From contig NZ_CP037933.1 of NCBI RefSeq assembly GCF_004355225.1, positions 3,658,001-3,722,000 on the forward strand: a stretch of 64,000 nt of DNA, written 5' to 3'. The stretch is from Flavobacterium nackdongense (GTDB taxonomy: Bacteria > Bacteroidota > Bacteroidia > Flavobacteriales > Flavobacteriaceae). Shown piece by piece: positions 10,493 to 18,542 of this stretch. The notes under the pieces were generated by a model. The model was not told where the DNA came from and made no database searches. It saw only the letters and a program-made list of their open reading frames with translations. Both the position numbers and the translations under genes were made by a program. Position 1 is the stretch's first letter. Each line of letters begins with the position of its first letter.

Positions 10493-11551
10493 CTAACTCT
10501 TAACTTCTTTGTTGAAATAAACCAAGTAGTAATACATTTGTTTTTCTTCGTCCCAACCTTTTTCTACAAATTTCTCGGCACTTTCTGGATTGATGAAATC
10601 CATTTTGATTTGAATTTGTGTATCTAAGTTGATCACGTTTTTTATCGACTTACGAGCATCTGAAACTGCTGCATTGGCAATGGGAAAAGTGGTGACATCT
10701 TCAATGCTGTATTTTTCGCCTTTGTCCACTTTATAGTTTTTGAATTCTGGAATCAAATCGGGATTGTCTAGCACTTCATTCAAGAAATTGCTTTCTTCAA
10801 ATTGATCGTTTTTGGCAAAATAATTCACAGAACGGTTCATAAACATCACTTCTTCTTTTTTGTCTTCGGCAGGAAAAACAACGTCTTTCGCAAATCCTTG
10901 ACAGAATTTCAAGTATTTTTTGGTGATAAAATTCTCGTCTTCAAATGCATCTACCGAAAGGAAATGTTCCAACCAATACCGCGCATCATAACGGTTGTTG
11001 TCAACAGTTAAGATTTTGTAGCCTTCTTCTTTTTTATAATTGAAAATAAGACATCCTTTGTCGAGTTTGCTGAGGTTGATACCGTGTTGCAAAATCATTT
11101 CTAGGTTGGATTCTTTTTCTTCAAATTGAAGGAAATCCGATTGCAATTCACTTTTAAAAATGCCAATAGCATCGACCACATTATTGTCGATGTTGATATT
11201 GGTCAAATGTGTTATATAAACTTCCCCATTTTTGATGTGTGGGTGGTTCGATTGCTCGAATAAATGAGTGGTTATTTGCTTAGAAACTTCGTGCAAACTG
11301 CTTGGATTCTCGAATATTTGGGTGGCAAATTTGAACATATCGTTGTATTCCAAATCGACTTCGTGCGCAAACTGAAAATAGTTTTCTTCTTTTTCTCGAA
11401 AGGGTTTGAAGAAATATTCCTTGATTAAAGGTACAATTTCATCATTCAGCCTAAATGGTTCTTCAGATAAAAAAATAGCTTCGTTGCGGCTTTTATTTCC
11501 CACTCTATGAATGGATAAGGTGTCGATATGCGTGTTGAATAGATTAATCAT
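10493..11551 (-). CDS. Nucleoid-associated protein, NdpA (YejK) family
   Basis: The 352-residue protein has the features of the 37-kDa nucleoid-associated protein NdpA: start MINLFNTHIDTLSIHRVGNK, a middle region with SNLEMILQHGINLSKLDKGC, and a C-terminal region containing FMNRSVNYFAKNDQFEESNF. The family binds DNA in the nucleoid; in Bacteroidota the exact role is not established. It is cytosolic, with no signal peptide or membrane segment. The gene is convergent with yidC and stands apart from its upstream neighbour, from which it is separated by repeat sequence. Confidence 0.85.
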   Translation of the reverse strand: MINLFNTHIDTLSIHRVGNKSRNEAIFLSEEPFRLNDEIVPLIKEYFFKPFREKEENYFQFAHEVDLEYNDMFKFATQIFENPSSLHEVSKQITTHLFEQSNHPHIKNGEVYITHLTNINIDNNVVDAIGIFKSELQSDFLQFEEKESNLEMILQHGINLSKLDKGCLIFNYKKEEGYKILTVDNNRYDARYWLEHFLSVDAFEDENFITKKYLKFCQGFAKDVVFPAEDKKEEVMFMNRSVNYFAKNDQFEESNFLNEVLDNPDLIPEFKNYKVDKGEKYSIEDVTTFPIANAAVSDARKSIKNVINLDTQIQIKMDFINPESAEKFVEKGWDEEKQMYYYLVYFNKEVKS

Positions 11552-11561
11552 AAGATGAGCC

Positions 11562-11592
11562 CCTCCCGTCCTCCCCGAAGGGTAGGTGCTAG
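11562..11592. repeat. GC-rich intergenic repeat of the CCCC..GGG class
   Basis: Sequence of the form CCCCTCCCGTCCTCCCCGAAGGG followed by TAGGTGCTAGG, upstream of the NdpA-like gene. It is similar in composition and layout to the elements at 8166 and 11672 but more degenerate. Confidence 0.4.
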
Positions 11593-11671
11593 GTTCTGGA
11601 CAGTGTTTTAGTTAGTTTGATTTTTTTTGAAATTAGAAGTACTATTTCAAAGTTATTTTAATTTAGTTTGG

Positions 11672-11704
11672 GCTCCCTCTCCTTTGGAGAGGGCTGGGGT
11701 GAGG
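11672..11704. repeat. Dispersed intergenic repeat, copy 2 of 2
   Basis: GCTCCCTCTCCTTTGG at the left and CTGGGGTGAGG at the right, with internal CCTCTCC/GGAGAGG pairing. It is the near-identical partner of 8275-8308 (30 of 33 positions) and abuts the stop codon of the 11706 gene. Confidence 0.7.
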
Positions 11705-11705
11705 C

Positions 11706-12245
11706 TTAATTCCAATTCTCCTCAAAGCCGTAGTCTTCAAAACTATCGTCTCCTTCGAACATATCAAGGTCCTCTTCGTCAAGATCATCTTCAAATTCAT
11801 TGTATTCGTCCTCGTCGTCCTCTGCGATGAAGTGTTTTTCCATAGCTTCAGCGGGCATTTCACCTACTGAGAAAAGTGTTTCGGGATAGGTATTTCCGGC
11901 AACAACCTCTTCGATAGCGGCAAGTTCTACAAGGAATGTCCACATATTGATGAAATCGTAAACGTAAATAATTTTGGTATTTTCTTGATCCAAAATATCC
12001 GAAAGCTGATAATCACTCATCGTTTTTTGTTCTCCGGGAATGTCACCGGTATCAAACATTGGGATCTCATCTTCTTGGGTCCAAGTGTCGTCACAAGTAT
12101 AAAAAGAAGCTACTTCCATACCGTCAAACCCAAAAGAATTGAAGATGGCATTGTGTAAATCCTCTAAAGTATCTTCGGCAAGTATTGCAATATCTCTAAA
12201 AATATCCTCTTCGGTATCGAGAATCACTCTAAATTTATAAACCAT
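11706..12245 (-). CDS. Plasmid pRiA4b ORF-3 / IS1096 passenger TnpR-like family protein
   Basis: The 179-residue product starts MVYKFRVILDTEEDIFRDI and has EDTLEDLHNAIFNSFGFDG and KIIYVYDFINMW, the signature layout of the pRiA4b ORF-3-like (IS1096 TnpR-like) family. From about residue 145 it turns into a very acidic tail (EDDEDEYNEFEDDLDEEDL and onward). Despite the mobile-element family name I see no transposase, terminal inverted repeats or target duplication nearby, so this is more likely a resident chromosomal gene. Its molecular function is unknown. Confidence 0.8.
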   Translation of the reverse strand: MVYKFRVILDTEEDIFRDIAILAEDTLEDLHNAIFNSFGFDGMEVASFYTCDDTWTQEDEIPMFDTGDIPGEQKTMSDYQLSDILDQENTKIIYVYDFINMWTFLVELAAIEEVVAGNTYPETLFSVGEMPAEAMEKHFIAEDDEDEYNEFEDDLDEEDLDMFEGDDSFEDYGFEENWN

Positions 12246-12296
12246 AATGTGTGTTTTTATTGAGAGTTCAAAGGTAAAATTTAATTTTAGATTTTA

Positions 12297-12312
12297 TCCC
12301 GAAGTTTCGGGA
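12297..12312. repeat. Perfect palindrome TCCCGAA-GT-TTCGGGA
   Basis: Seven-base arms around GT, in the gap between the 11706 gene start and the acetyltransferase 3' end. The same core TCCCGA..TCGGGA occurs at 31016-31031 and 49721-49740. It may act as a transcription stop for the acetyltransferase on the minus strand. Confidence 0.6.
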
Positions 12313-12351
12313 CAGATTTCGGATTTGTTGATAAGATTATGTCACTGGACC

Positions 12352-12909
12352 TTACGGATTCAATTTCCGAATCACTTTAGCCGGATTGCCCACCGCCAAA
12401 GAATTATCGGGAATATCTTTGGTAACCACAGAACCAGCGCCAATCACGCACCCTTTTCCTATGCTGATTCCGGGGCAAATAACTGTATTTCCTCCAATCC
12501 AGCAATCGTCGCCGATGGTTATGGGGAATGCATTTTCGAGCGTTTTTCTTAATTCGGCGTCCAATGGATGATTGGCAGTGTATATTTGAACATTGGGAGC
12601 AAAAAACACATTCGAACCAATCGTTACCTTCGCCCCATCGAGCACAACGCAGTTGACATTGAAATAGACATTGTCGCCACAAAAAATATTATACCCATAA
12701 TCACAGAAAAATGGTGGTTCGATATACAAATTCGCACCGGCGTTTGGAATCAATTCCTGAATTATTTCTCGCGCTTTTTTGGTGACTCTATACTCGATTA
12801 CGTTTAATCGATGCAGTAGGTTTTTTGCTTTGCGTCTGTCTTTAACAAGAACTGCATCTCCGGCGAGATAAAATTCACCGTCAATCATTTTCTCTTTTTC
12901 GGTTTTCAT
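12352..12909 (-). CDS. Sugar O-acetyltransferase, maltose/galactoside acetyltransferase family
   Basis: A 185-residue Maa/NodL/LacA-type enzyme. The N-terminal mac domain is present (KMIDGEFYLAGDAVLVKDRRKA, about residues 7-60), followed by left-handed beta-helix hexapeptide repeats (DDCWIGGNTVICPGISIGKG, VIGAGSVVTKDIP). The catalytic histidine is in YTANHPLD near residue 114. It would transfer acetyl from acetyl-CoA to a free sugar or glycan hydroxyl in the cytosol. The exact acceptor cannot be told. It is divergent from the TonB receptor gene. Confidence 0.9.
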   Translation of the reverse strand: MKTEKEKMIDGEFYLAGDAVLVKDRRKAKNLLHRLNVIEYRVTKKAREIIQELIPNAGANLYIEPPFFCDYGYNIFCGDNVYFNVNCVVLDGAKVTIGSNVFFAPNVQIYTANHPLDAELRKTLENAFPITIGDDCWIGGNTVICPGISIGKGCVIGAGSVVTKDIPDNSLAVGNPAKVIRKLNP

Positions 12910-13018
12910 ACTTGTTCAATTGGTTACGTAAATATAATTGAAATCGGAATAGAATACAACTCATCCGCCAATTTCTGCAATTCGGTCAGTTTAAATTTCT
13001 ATTTCGTGGAAGTCGTAC

Positions 13019-13026
13019 TACATTTG
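13019..13026 (+). promoter_or_regulatory. -7 element for the TonB receptor gene
   Basis: TACATTTG matches TAnnTTTG and lies 19 nt before the ATG. A weak -33 (TTTC at 12996-12999) is 19 nt upstream. Confidence 0.55.
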
Positions 13027-13045
13027 CCTCATAAAATTTAGGACA

Positions 13046-15184
13046 ATGAAGACTTTTATTACCGGTGCTTTTTTAATTTTGGCAGTATGCTCTTTTGGAC
13101 AAACAACCTTATCTGGAAAAATTGTTGATTCGAAAAATAATCCCATTGCAAATGCCAATGTGTTCTTGGAAGGTTCCTATGATGGTGCAAATTCAAATGC
13201 ACTAGGGGAATTCAGTTTTACTACAACAGCCGAGGGGAATCAAATTTTGATAGTAAGTGCATTGGCGTTCGAAAACAGTAAAACAGCTGTTACAATGAGT
13301 CAGAATCAGGTTTTGACCATCGTTTTAAAACAAAGTGCTACCGAATTGAACGAGGTGATTATCACCGCAGGAACCGTTGAAGCGGGTGATAAATCCCGAG
13401 TTTCGGTATTGAAACCATTAGATATATTAACTACCGCAGGAAATCCTGGAGATATTGTTTCGGCTTTGCAAACCTTGCCAGGAACTCAGGTAGTGGGCGA
13501 AAGCGGGCGGCTTTTTGTGCGTGGTGGAGAAGCTAGTGAAACGCAAACGTTTATTGATGGCATTCGGGTAGCTCAACCGTATATTCAAACCACAAATAAT
13601 GTCCCGACTAGAAGTACTTTTTCTCCATTGTTATTCAAAGGAACCACATTTTCTACAGGAGGATATTCGGCAGAATATGGTGAAGCACTTTCGAGTATTT
13701 TAGTGATGAATACGATAGATGTTCCGGATTTAGAGAAAACAGATATTAGTGTAATGAGCGTGGGTTTAGGTGTGGGAACTACTCAAAAATGGGAGAAAAA
13801 TTCGTTGAGTGTAAATACAAGTTATCTCAATTTAGCACCTTATCAAGCATTGATGCCGGATAATATTCATTGGATAAAACCTTTTGAATCCGCTGGTGGT
13901 GAAACGGTTTTTAGACATAATTTCGAAAGAGGATTATTCAAAGTATATGCTTCTTTTACCGCGGCAAAATTCGATGTAGAACAAGAAGATATCAATTTCC
14001 CAGATCAATTGCGAAACAGTAATACGAATACTAATTTGTACACCAATACTTCCTACAAAGGCAGATTTGGCGATAATTGGAAGGTTTTTGCAGGACTAAG
14101 TTACGCCTTTAGCCACAACGATGGTGCTTTTGATGTTATCCAGTACGACGCAGACGAGAATGCGATACATTCTAAACTGAATTTCACAAAACCCATATCC
14201 AACCGAATAAAAACCAGTTTTGGGGCCGATTATTTTTATACAAAATTCAGTCAAAAGGTCTCTAATTTTGACACAGGATACAAGTCCGAAATCGTTGCGG
14301 CCTATTCTGAGACCGATATTTTATTTTCTAAAAGTCTAATTGCAAAAGTAGGACTACGCTTTTCGAAAAATTATTTACTAAACGAAACTTCTCTTGCTCC
14401 AAGATTGGCTTTAGCCTACAAAATAGCCAAAAACAAACAGTTTTCATTTGCTTACGGTGATTTTGAGCAAACACCCAAAAAAGAGTATTTGATTTTTACA
14501 AGTCAATTGGAATCAGAAAAGGCACAACATTATATTTTGAATTATGAATACAACAAGGACAGACAAATTTTCAGAGCGGAAGTGTATTATAAAAAGTATG
14601 ATAATTTAGTGAAATACGATTCAAATATGCCAATGTTTAATAGCAATTATAGTAATAGCGGAACAGGTTATGCTAAAGGTTTGGAGCTTTTTTGGCGCGA
14701 TAGCAAAAACATCAAAAACCTTGAGTATTGGGTTTCGTATTCGTACATAGATTCAGAAAGAGACTATCAAAACTTTCCGAAACAAGTAACTCCCAATTTT
14801 GTGGCCGATCATACACTGTCGTTGGTCAGCAAATATTGGATTCAGGATTGGCGTTCACAACTAGGTGCAACCTATACTTTTGCCTCCGGACGACCTTATA
14901 ATGATCCAAATGCTATTGATTTTATGAATGGGAAAACGAAAACTTATAACAACTTTAGCGTAAATTGGGCCTATTTAATTTCGCCTCAGAAGATATTATT
15001 TTTCTCGGTAACGAATCTATTTGGCTTCAACAATGTTTTTGGGTATAATTACGCCAATAAACCGAATACAGATGGGGTTTTCGAAAGACAGGCCGTTGTT
15101 CCTACGGCGGATCGATTTTTCTTTGTGGGTTATTTTTGGACGATCAGCAAGGATAAGAAAGTAAACCAGTTGGAGAATTTGTAA
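13046..15184 (+). CDS. TonB-dependent receptor with N-terminal carboxypeptidase-regulatory-like domain
   Basis: The 712-residue protein has a signal peptide (1-19, ending SFGQ), a CarboxypepD_reg-like beta-sandwich (about 22-95: LSGKIVDSKNNPIANANVF), a plug domain (about 125-240, including RLFVRGGEASETQTFIDGI) and a C-terminal beta-barrel ending with VGYFWTISK. It lacks a long extracellular insertion and is shorter than SusC proteins, and no SusD partner is present. Substrate is unknown. It heads the same-strand group of secreted and signalling genes up to 19301, although an internal promoter at 15330 and a palindromic repeat separate it from the DUF2141 gene. Confidence 0.92.
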   Translation: MKTFITGAFLILAVCSFGQTTLSGKIVDSKNNPIANANVFLEGSYDGANSNALGEFSFTTTAEGNQILIVSALAFENSKTAVTMSQNQVLTIVLKQSATELNEVIITAGTVEAGDKSRVSVLKPLDILTTAGNPGDIVSALQTLPGTQVVGESGRLFVRGGEASETQTFIDGIRVAQPYIQTTNNVPTRSTFSPLLFKGTTFSTGGYSAEYGEALSSILVMNTIDVPDLEKTDISVMSVGLGVGTTQKWEKNSLSVNTSYLNLAPYQALMPDNIHWIKPFESAGGETVFRHNFERGLFKVYASFTAAKFDVEQEDINFPDQLRNSNTNTNLYTNTSYKGRFGDNWKVFAGLSYAFSHNDGAFDVIQYDADENAIHSKLNFTKPISNRIKTSFGADYFYTKFSQKVSNFDTGYKSEIVAAYSETDILFSKSLIAKVGLRFSKNYLLNETSLAPRLALAYKIAKNKQFSFAYGDFEQTPKKEYLIFTSQLESEKAQHYILNYEYNKDRQIFRAEVYYKKYDNLVKYDSNMPMFNSNYSNSGTGYAKGLELFWRDSKNIKNLEYWVSYSYIDSERDYQNFPKQVTPNFVADHTLSLVSKYWIQDWRSQLGATYTFASGRPYNDPNAIDFMNGKTKTYNNFSVNWAYLISPQKILFFSVTNLFGFNNVFGYNYANKPNTDGVFERQAVVPTADRFFFVGYFWTISKDKKVNQLENL

Positions 15185-15190
15185 TCACGT

Positions 15191-15245
15191 AGAGACGTTG
15201 CATTGCAACGTCTCTGCTGCAACGTCTCTGCTGCAACGCCTGCAC
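15191..15245. repeat. Palindrome plus three tandem 14-nt units
   Basis: AGAGACGTTGCA (15191-15202) and TGCAACGTCTCT (15204-15215) form a perfect 12-bp inverted repeat around one base. The right arm is the start of a tandem array: TGCAACGTCTCTGC at 15204-15217, again at 15218-15231, and a decayed copy at 15232-15245. It directly follows the TonB receptor stop and could also act as a transcription stop. Confidence 0.85.
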
Positions 15246-15329
15246 CAATGCAAATTCTATGCTAATACAATTCATCCCCCTAAATCAACAATTCAGTTGA
15301 TTTAAATTTCAAAACCATTTTAACCGTTT

Positions 15330-15337
15330 TATATTTG
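15330..15337 (+). promoter_or_regulatory. -7 element for the DUF2141 gene
   Basis: TATATTTG matches TAnnTTTG, 36 nt before the ATG at 15374. A TTTC at 15307-15310 stands at 19-nt spacing as a weak -33. Confidence 0.55.
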
Positions 15338-15373
15338 TTCAAGAATTAGTAATCAATTTAAAAATAAGGAATT

Positions 15374-15787
15374 ATGACAAAAATTATCATTGCAATCGTT
15401 TTATTCATCAGTAGTTTAGCGTCTGCTCAAAACGTAGGCCTAACGGTAAAAATCTCTGGATTGAAAAACAATACCGGACTTGTTCAAGTTGGTTTGTTTA
15501 ACTCGGAAGGTACTTTTCTGAAGACGGCTTACAAAGGGATTTCTTCTGAAATTAAGTCCAACAGTGCCACAGTTACTTTTTCGAATATTCCAAAAGGGAA
15601 ATATGCAATTTCGGCTTATCACGATGCAAATAAAAACGGAAAATTAGACACCAATTTTATTGGAATTCCTAAAGAAGATTTCGCTTGTTCGAATAATGCT
15701 AAAGGAAAAATGGGACCTCCAAAATACGAAGATGCCAAGTTCGACCTTACTAAAGATATGAAAATTGATGTCAAATTCAACGATTAA
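15374..15787 (+). CDS. DUF2141 secreted protein
   Basis: A 137-residue protein with a signal peptide (1-18, ending ASAQ) and the DUF2141 fold: LTVKISGLKNNTGLVQVGLF, then GKYAISAYHDANKNGKLDTN and the C-terminal GIPKEDFACSNNAKGKMGPP. DUF2141 proteins are small periplasmic or exported beta proteins of unknown function. The DxNxNGxxD stretch looks able to bind calcium, as in EF-hand-like loops; that is inference. It sits 23 nt before the next secreted protein gene and is probably cotranscribed with it. Confidence 0.88.
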   Translation: MTKIIIAIVLFISSLASAQNVGLTVKISGLKNNTGLVQVGLFNSEGTFLKTAYKGISSEIKSNSATVTFSNIPKGKYAISAYHDANKNGKLDTNFIGIPKEDFACSNNAKGKMGPPKYEDAKFDLTKDMKIDVKFND

Positions 15788-15810
15788 CTAACAATCTAAA
15801 AACTAATATA

Positions 15811-16431
15811 ATGAATAAAATTATCTCAACAGTCGCTTTTTTTACCGTAATTATGGTAACAGCACAAGGAAAATTTGAACAAGGAATGGGAAAAGCATTT
15901 CAATTGTGGGGCGAAGGAAAAAACACTGAAGCATCGGCGATGTTCGAAAGAATTGCCTTAGCAGAGCCAACATCTTGGTTGCCTAATTATTATGTGACTT
16001 TGGTCAATACTACGACAGCTTTTCAAACAAAAGATAAGGAGCAAATGGATTTATTATTGACCAAAGCGCAAAATGCCTTGGATGTTGAATTGATAAAAAC
16101 GCCAAACAATGCTGAGCTTATAGTATTGCAAGCGATGATTCATACGGCTTGGATCGCTTTTGATCCGATGACTAATGGAGCAAAGTTGTCAGGAACCGTA
16201 ACGGAACTGTATAGTAAAGCTCAGGCGATTGCGCCTGAAAATCCAAGAGCAGTTTTTGGAAAAGCAGAGTTCGAAATTGGTGCAGCACAATTTTGGGGCA
16301 CCGATACCAAGCCAATGTGCGCGCAAATTGATAAAGCTATCGGTCTTTTTGCTACTTTTAAACCAGAAACGCCCTTTTCTCCTAAATGGGGATTGGAAAG
16401 AGCTTTAGAAGCTCAAAAAAAATGTAAATAA
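15811..16431 (+). CDS. Secreted TPR-like protein
   Basis: The 206-residue product has a signal peptide (1-18, ending VTAQ) and then helical, alanine-rich repeats resembling tetratricopeptide units (GKAFQLWGEGKNTEASAMFE, LVNTTTAFQTKDKEQMDLLL, ELYSKAQAIAPENPRAVFGK). It is likely periplasmic and may serve as a binding scaffold. It follows the DUF2141 gene by 23 nt and precedes the histidine kinase by 31 nt, so it could be an accessory or input protein for the kinase; this is only a guess from position. Confidence 0.65.
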   Translation: MNKIISTVAFFTVIMVTAQGKFEQGMGKAFQLWGEGKNTEASAMFERIALAEPTSWLPNYYVTLVNTTTAFQTKDKEQMDLLLTKAQNALDVELIKTPNNAELIVLQAMIHTAWIAFDPMTNGAKLSGTVTELYSKAQAIAPENPRAVFGKAEFEIGAAQFWGTDTKPMCAQIDKAIGLFATFKPETPFSPKWGLERALEAQKKCK

Positions 16432-16462
16432 AATAGTTGCGGAGCATTAAATAAGTCGAACA

Positions 16463-17803
16463 ATGAAAAATGTTTATTTCAGAGAATTTCCTAGAGCAAT
16501 TGTAATTGGAATTGTCATTTTTGGATTGCTCAATTTCATAGAGGTGGTCAATGGCGGAACTTTTTCCTTTAATGATAGGCTCAGATTAATGTTTATGTAT
16601 ACGATGCTGTACAGCGTTTCCTTGCATATAGCTAATGCCTTTTTGTTCATACAATTAGATAAGATTTTTGTCAATGAGCGATTTTCAATAAGAAGAATAC
16701 TTGTTGGTTTTACCTCTTCGTTTTTTTTATCATTGTTTGTCATTTTTTTACTCAGAATTTTTATAAACACAGTTATAAATAATCAATCTTTTGCCGTTTT
16801 TATTGCTAATGAAACTCCATCAGATTACCTTGTCGCTTCAATTTTTACTTTTATAGTATTGTTGATTACGCATTTTGTATATCTCTATAGAAGTTACCAA
16901 GAAAATAAAGTAAAAGAACAAAAAATCATCGCTGGTACTGCAAATGCTAAGTTTGAAAGCCTGAAAAACCAAATAGACCCGCATTTTCTTTTCAATAGCC
17001 TGAATGTTTTGAGCTCCTTGATCGAAGAAAATCCTGAGAATGCACAACGATTTACTACTTCATTGTCTAAAATATATCGTTACGTTTTGGAACAAAAAGA
17101 CAAGGAATTGGTATCAGTAGAAGAGGAATTGGCTTTCGCTAAAACCTATATGAATTTATTGAAAATGCGTTTCGAAAATAGTCTGTTTTATGAATTGCCC
17201 GAAACAATTCCGAATCCAGAAGCCAAGGTGGTGCCGCTTTCGTTGCAGCTATTACTTGAAAATACTGTCAAACACAATGTAGTCAGTGAACAAAAACCCT
17301 TAAATATTCGGATTTTTATCGACAGGGATTATTTAGTTATACAAAATGATTTTCAAAAGAAAGAAGTGTTGCAAGATAGACGTGGTGTTGGGCTTCAAAA
17401 TATAATCAATCGCTACGGAATCATTACCAATAGAAAGGTTTTGATCGAACAAAACGAACAAACTTTTACAGTCAAAATACCAATTTTAACAAAGCAAATT
17501 AGTTTTATGGAAACAACTACAGGTTACAACGAAAACACCGCTTATTTTAGAGCCAAAAAACGAGTAGAACAACTCAAAGGATTTTACGGAAACTTGATTT
17601 CCTATTGTTGTGTCATTCCCATTTTGATATATATAAATCTGACTTATTCACCACACTTTCATTGGTTTTGGTTTTCGGCAGCAGGTTGGGGGTTCGGTTT
17701 AACCATGCACGCTTTTCAAACTTTTGGGTATGGTGCGAATTGGGAAGAACGTAAAATTCAAGAAATATTAAATAAAGAAGAAAAAAAACAAACTTGGAAA
17801 TAA
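16463..17803 (+). CDS. LytS/YpdA-type sensor histidine kinase with C-terminal 2TM domain
   Basis: The 446-residue protein has four N-terminal membrane segments (about residues 8-30, 43-66, 75-98, 119-143), a His_kinase domain with QIDPHFLFNSLN (phospho-acceptor His near 174), and a HATPase domain with LLLENTVKHN and RRGVGLQNI. After residue 349 comes a second module: an in-frame methionine, RAKKRVEQLKGFYGNL, two membrane segments and a basic WEERKIQEILNKEE tail, which is a complete 2TM domain. The next two genes encode free 2TM proteins and the fifth a LytTR regulator, its probable partner. The fusion point at M349 looks like a lost stop between two genes. Confidence 0.9.
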   Translation: MKNVYFREFPRAIVIGIVIFGLLNFIEVVNGGTFSFNDRLRLMFMYTMLYSVSLHIANAFLFIQLDKIFVNERFSIRRILVGFTSSFFLSLFVIFLLRIFINTVINNQSFAVFIANETPSDYLVASIFTFIVLLITHFVYLYRSYQENKVKEQKIIAGTANAKFESLKNQIDPHFLFNSLNVLSSLIEENPENAQRFTTSLSKIYRYVLEQKDKELVSVEEELAFAKTYMNLLKMRFENSLFYELPETIPNPEAKVVPLSLQLLLENTVKHNVVSEQKPLNIRIFIDRDYLVIQNDFQKKEVLQDRRGVGLQNIINRYGIITNRKVLIEQNEQTFTVKIPILTKQISFMETTTGYNENTAYFRAKKRVEQLKGFYGNLISYCCVIPILIYINLTYSPHFHWFWFSAAGWGFGLTMHAFQTFGYGANWEERKIQEILNKEEKKQTWK

Positions 17804-17805
17804 TC

Positions 17806-18111
17806 ATGGAAAATCAATATTTAGAAGAAGAGCGCTATTACAATGCACGCAAGAGAGTAGAGGAAATCAAAGGTTTTTATGGGAATTTAATAGCTTATGT
17901 CACTGTTAATGTTGGACTTTTAGTGATTAATCTAGTTACTTCGCCAGCATATTTATGGTTTTTGTGGCCGTTGTTGTGGTGGGGAATTGGGGTTGTTATT
18001 CACGGATTGAAAGTGTTCAATTATATGCCTTTTTTCAATAAAGATTGGGAAGAGAAGAAAATAAAAGAATTTATGGATAAAGAGGAACAATCCAAAAACA
18101 CCTGGAAGTAA
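17806..18111 (+). CDS. 2TM domain protein
   Basis: A 101-residue protein starting 2 nt after the kinase stop. It has NARKRVEEIKGFYGNL, two membrane segments (about 32-50 and 55-75) and a charged C-terminus WEEKKIKEFMDKEEQ. It is a paralogue of the kinase C-terminal module and of the following gene. The ATG at 17806 is preferred over a TTG at 17794 that would overlap the kinase gene. 2TM proteins are small inner-membrane proteins of unknown role; the context suggests they work with the kinase. Confidence 0.85.
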   Translation: MENQYLEEERYYNARKRVEEIKGFYGNLIAYVTVNVGLLVINLVTSPAYLWFLWPLLWWGIGVVIHGLKVFNYMPFFNKDWEEKKIKEFMDKEEQSKNTWK

Positions 18112-18126
18112 TTTAAATTTTTAAAA

Positions 18127-18477
18127 ATGAGAAGGTCAAGAAGAATGTTTGAAGAATACCAATCCGGAAATTTCAATCCAGATGATCGCTATGCATTGGC
18201 TTATAAAAAGGTGAAAAGAATCAAAGGCTTTTATGTTCATCTGATAGTTTATATTTTTGTAAATGCAATTATAATTTCTAGTAACTTCTACGGAAATTCA
18301 AATCAAGATCCTATTTCTTGGAGCTGGCAAACTTTTTCAACCGCGTTGTTTTGGGGAATTGGTTTATTGGCACACGGTTTATCGGTTTTTGGAAGAAATA
18401 TCTTTTTTGGACAAAATTGGGAAGAAAGAAAAATTAAAGAGTTTATGGAAAAAGATAAAAACGAAAAATGGGAGTAA
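18127..18477 (+). CDS. 2TM domain protein
   Basis: The 116-residue paralogue of the preceding gene, 15 nt downstream. An N-terminal basic extension (RRSRRMFEEYQSGNFNPDDR) precedes KVKRIKGFYVHL, two membrane segments and WEERKIKEFMEKDKNEK. Together with the kinase C-terminus it makes a tandem series of three 2TM modules. No enzymatic motif is visible. Confidence 0.85.
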   Translation: MRRSRRMFEEYQSGNFNPDDRYALAYKKVKRIKGFYVHLIVYIFVNAIIISSNFYGNSNQDPISWSWQTFSTALFWGIGLLAHGLSVFGRNIFFGQNWEERKIKEFMEKDKNEKWE

Positions 18478-18483
18478 GGAAAG

Positions 18484-18529
18484 TGTTCAGTGTTCAGCTA
18501 AACGATACTTCCCACTTCTAACCTCTAAC
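18484..18529. repeat. Low-complexity repeat-like spacer
   Basis: Between the 2TM gene and the regulator lie the direct repeat GTGTTCAGTGTTCAG and the segment CTTCTAACCTCTAAC (18515-18529). The latter occurs in inverted orientation at 48984-48998, also just outside a coding region. Confidence 0.45.
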
Positions 18530-18542
18530 CTCCCACGTAAAT

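Noticed and set aside
11706..12245. Mobile element suggested by the IS1096/pRiA4b family name
   Set aside because: No transposase, terminal inverted repeats or target-site duplication is visible around the gene.
12247..12807. Several plus-strand frames over the acetyltransferase
   Set aside because: They are shadows of the intact minus-strand hexapeptide acetyltransferase.
15191..15245. CRISPR-like array
   Set aside because: Only three 14-nt units without spacers and no cas genes nearby; it is a tandem repeat.
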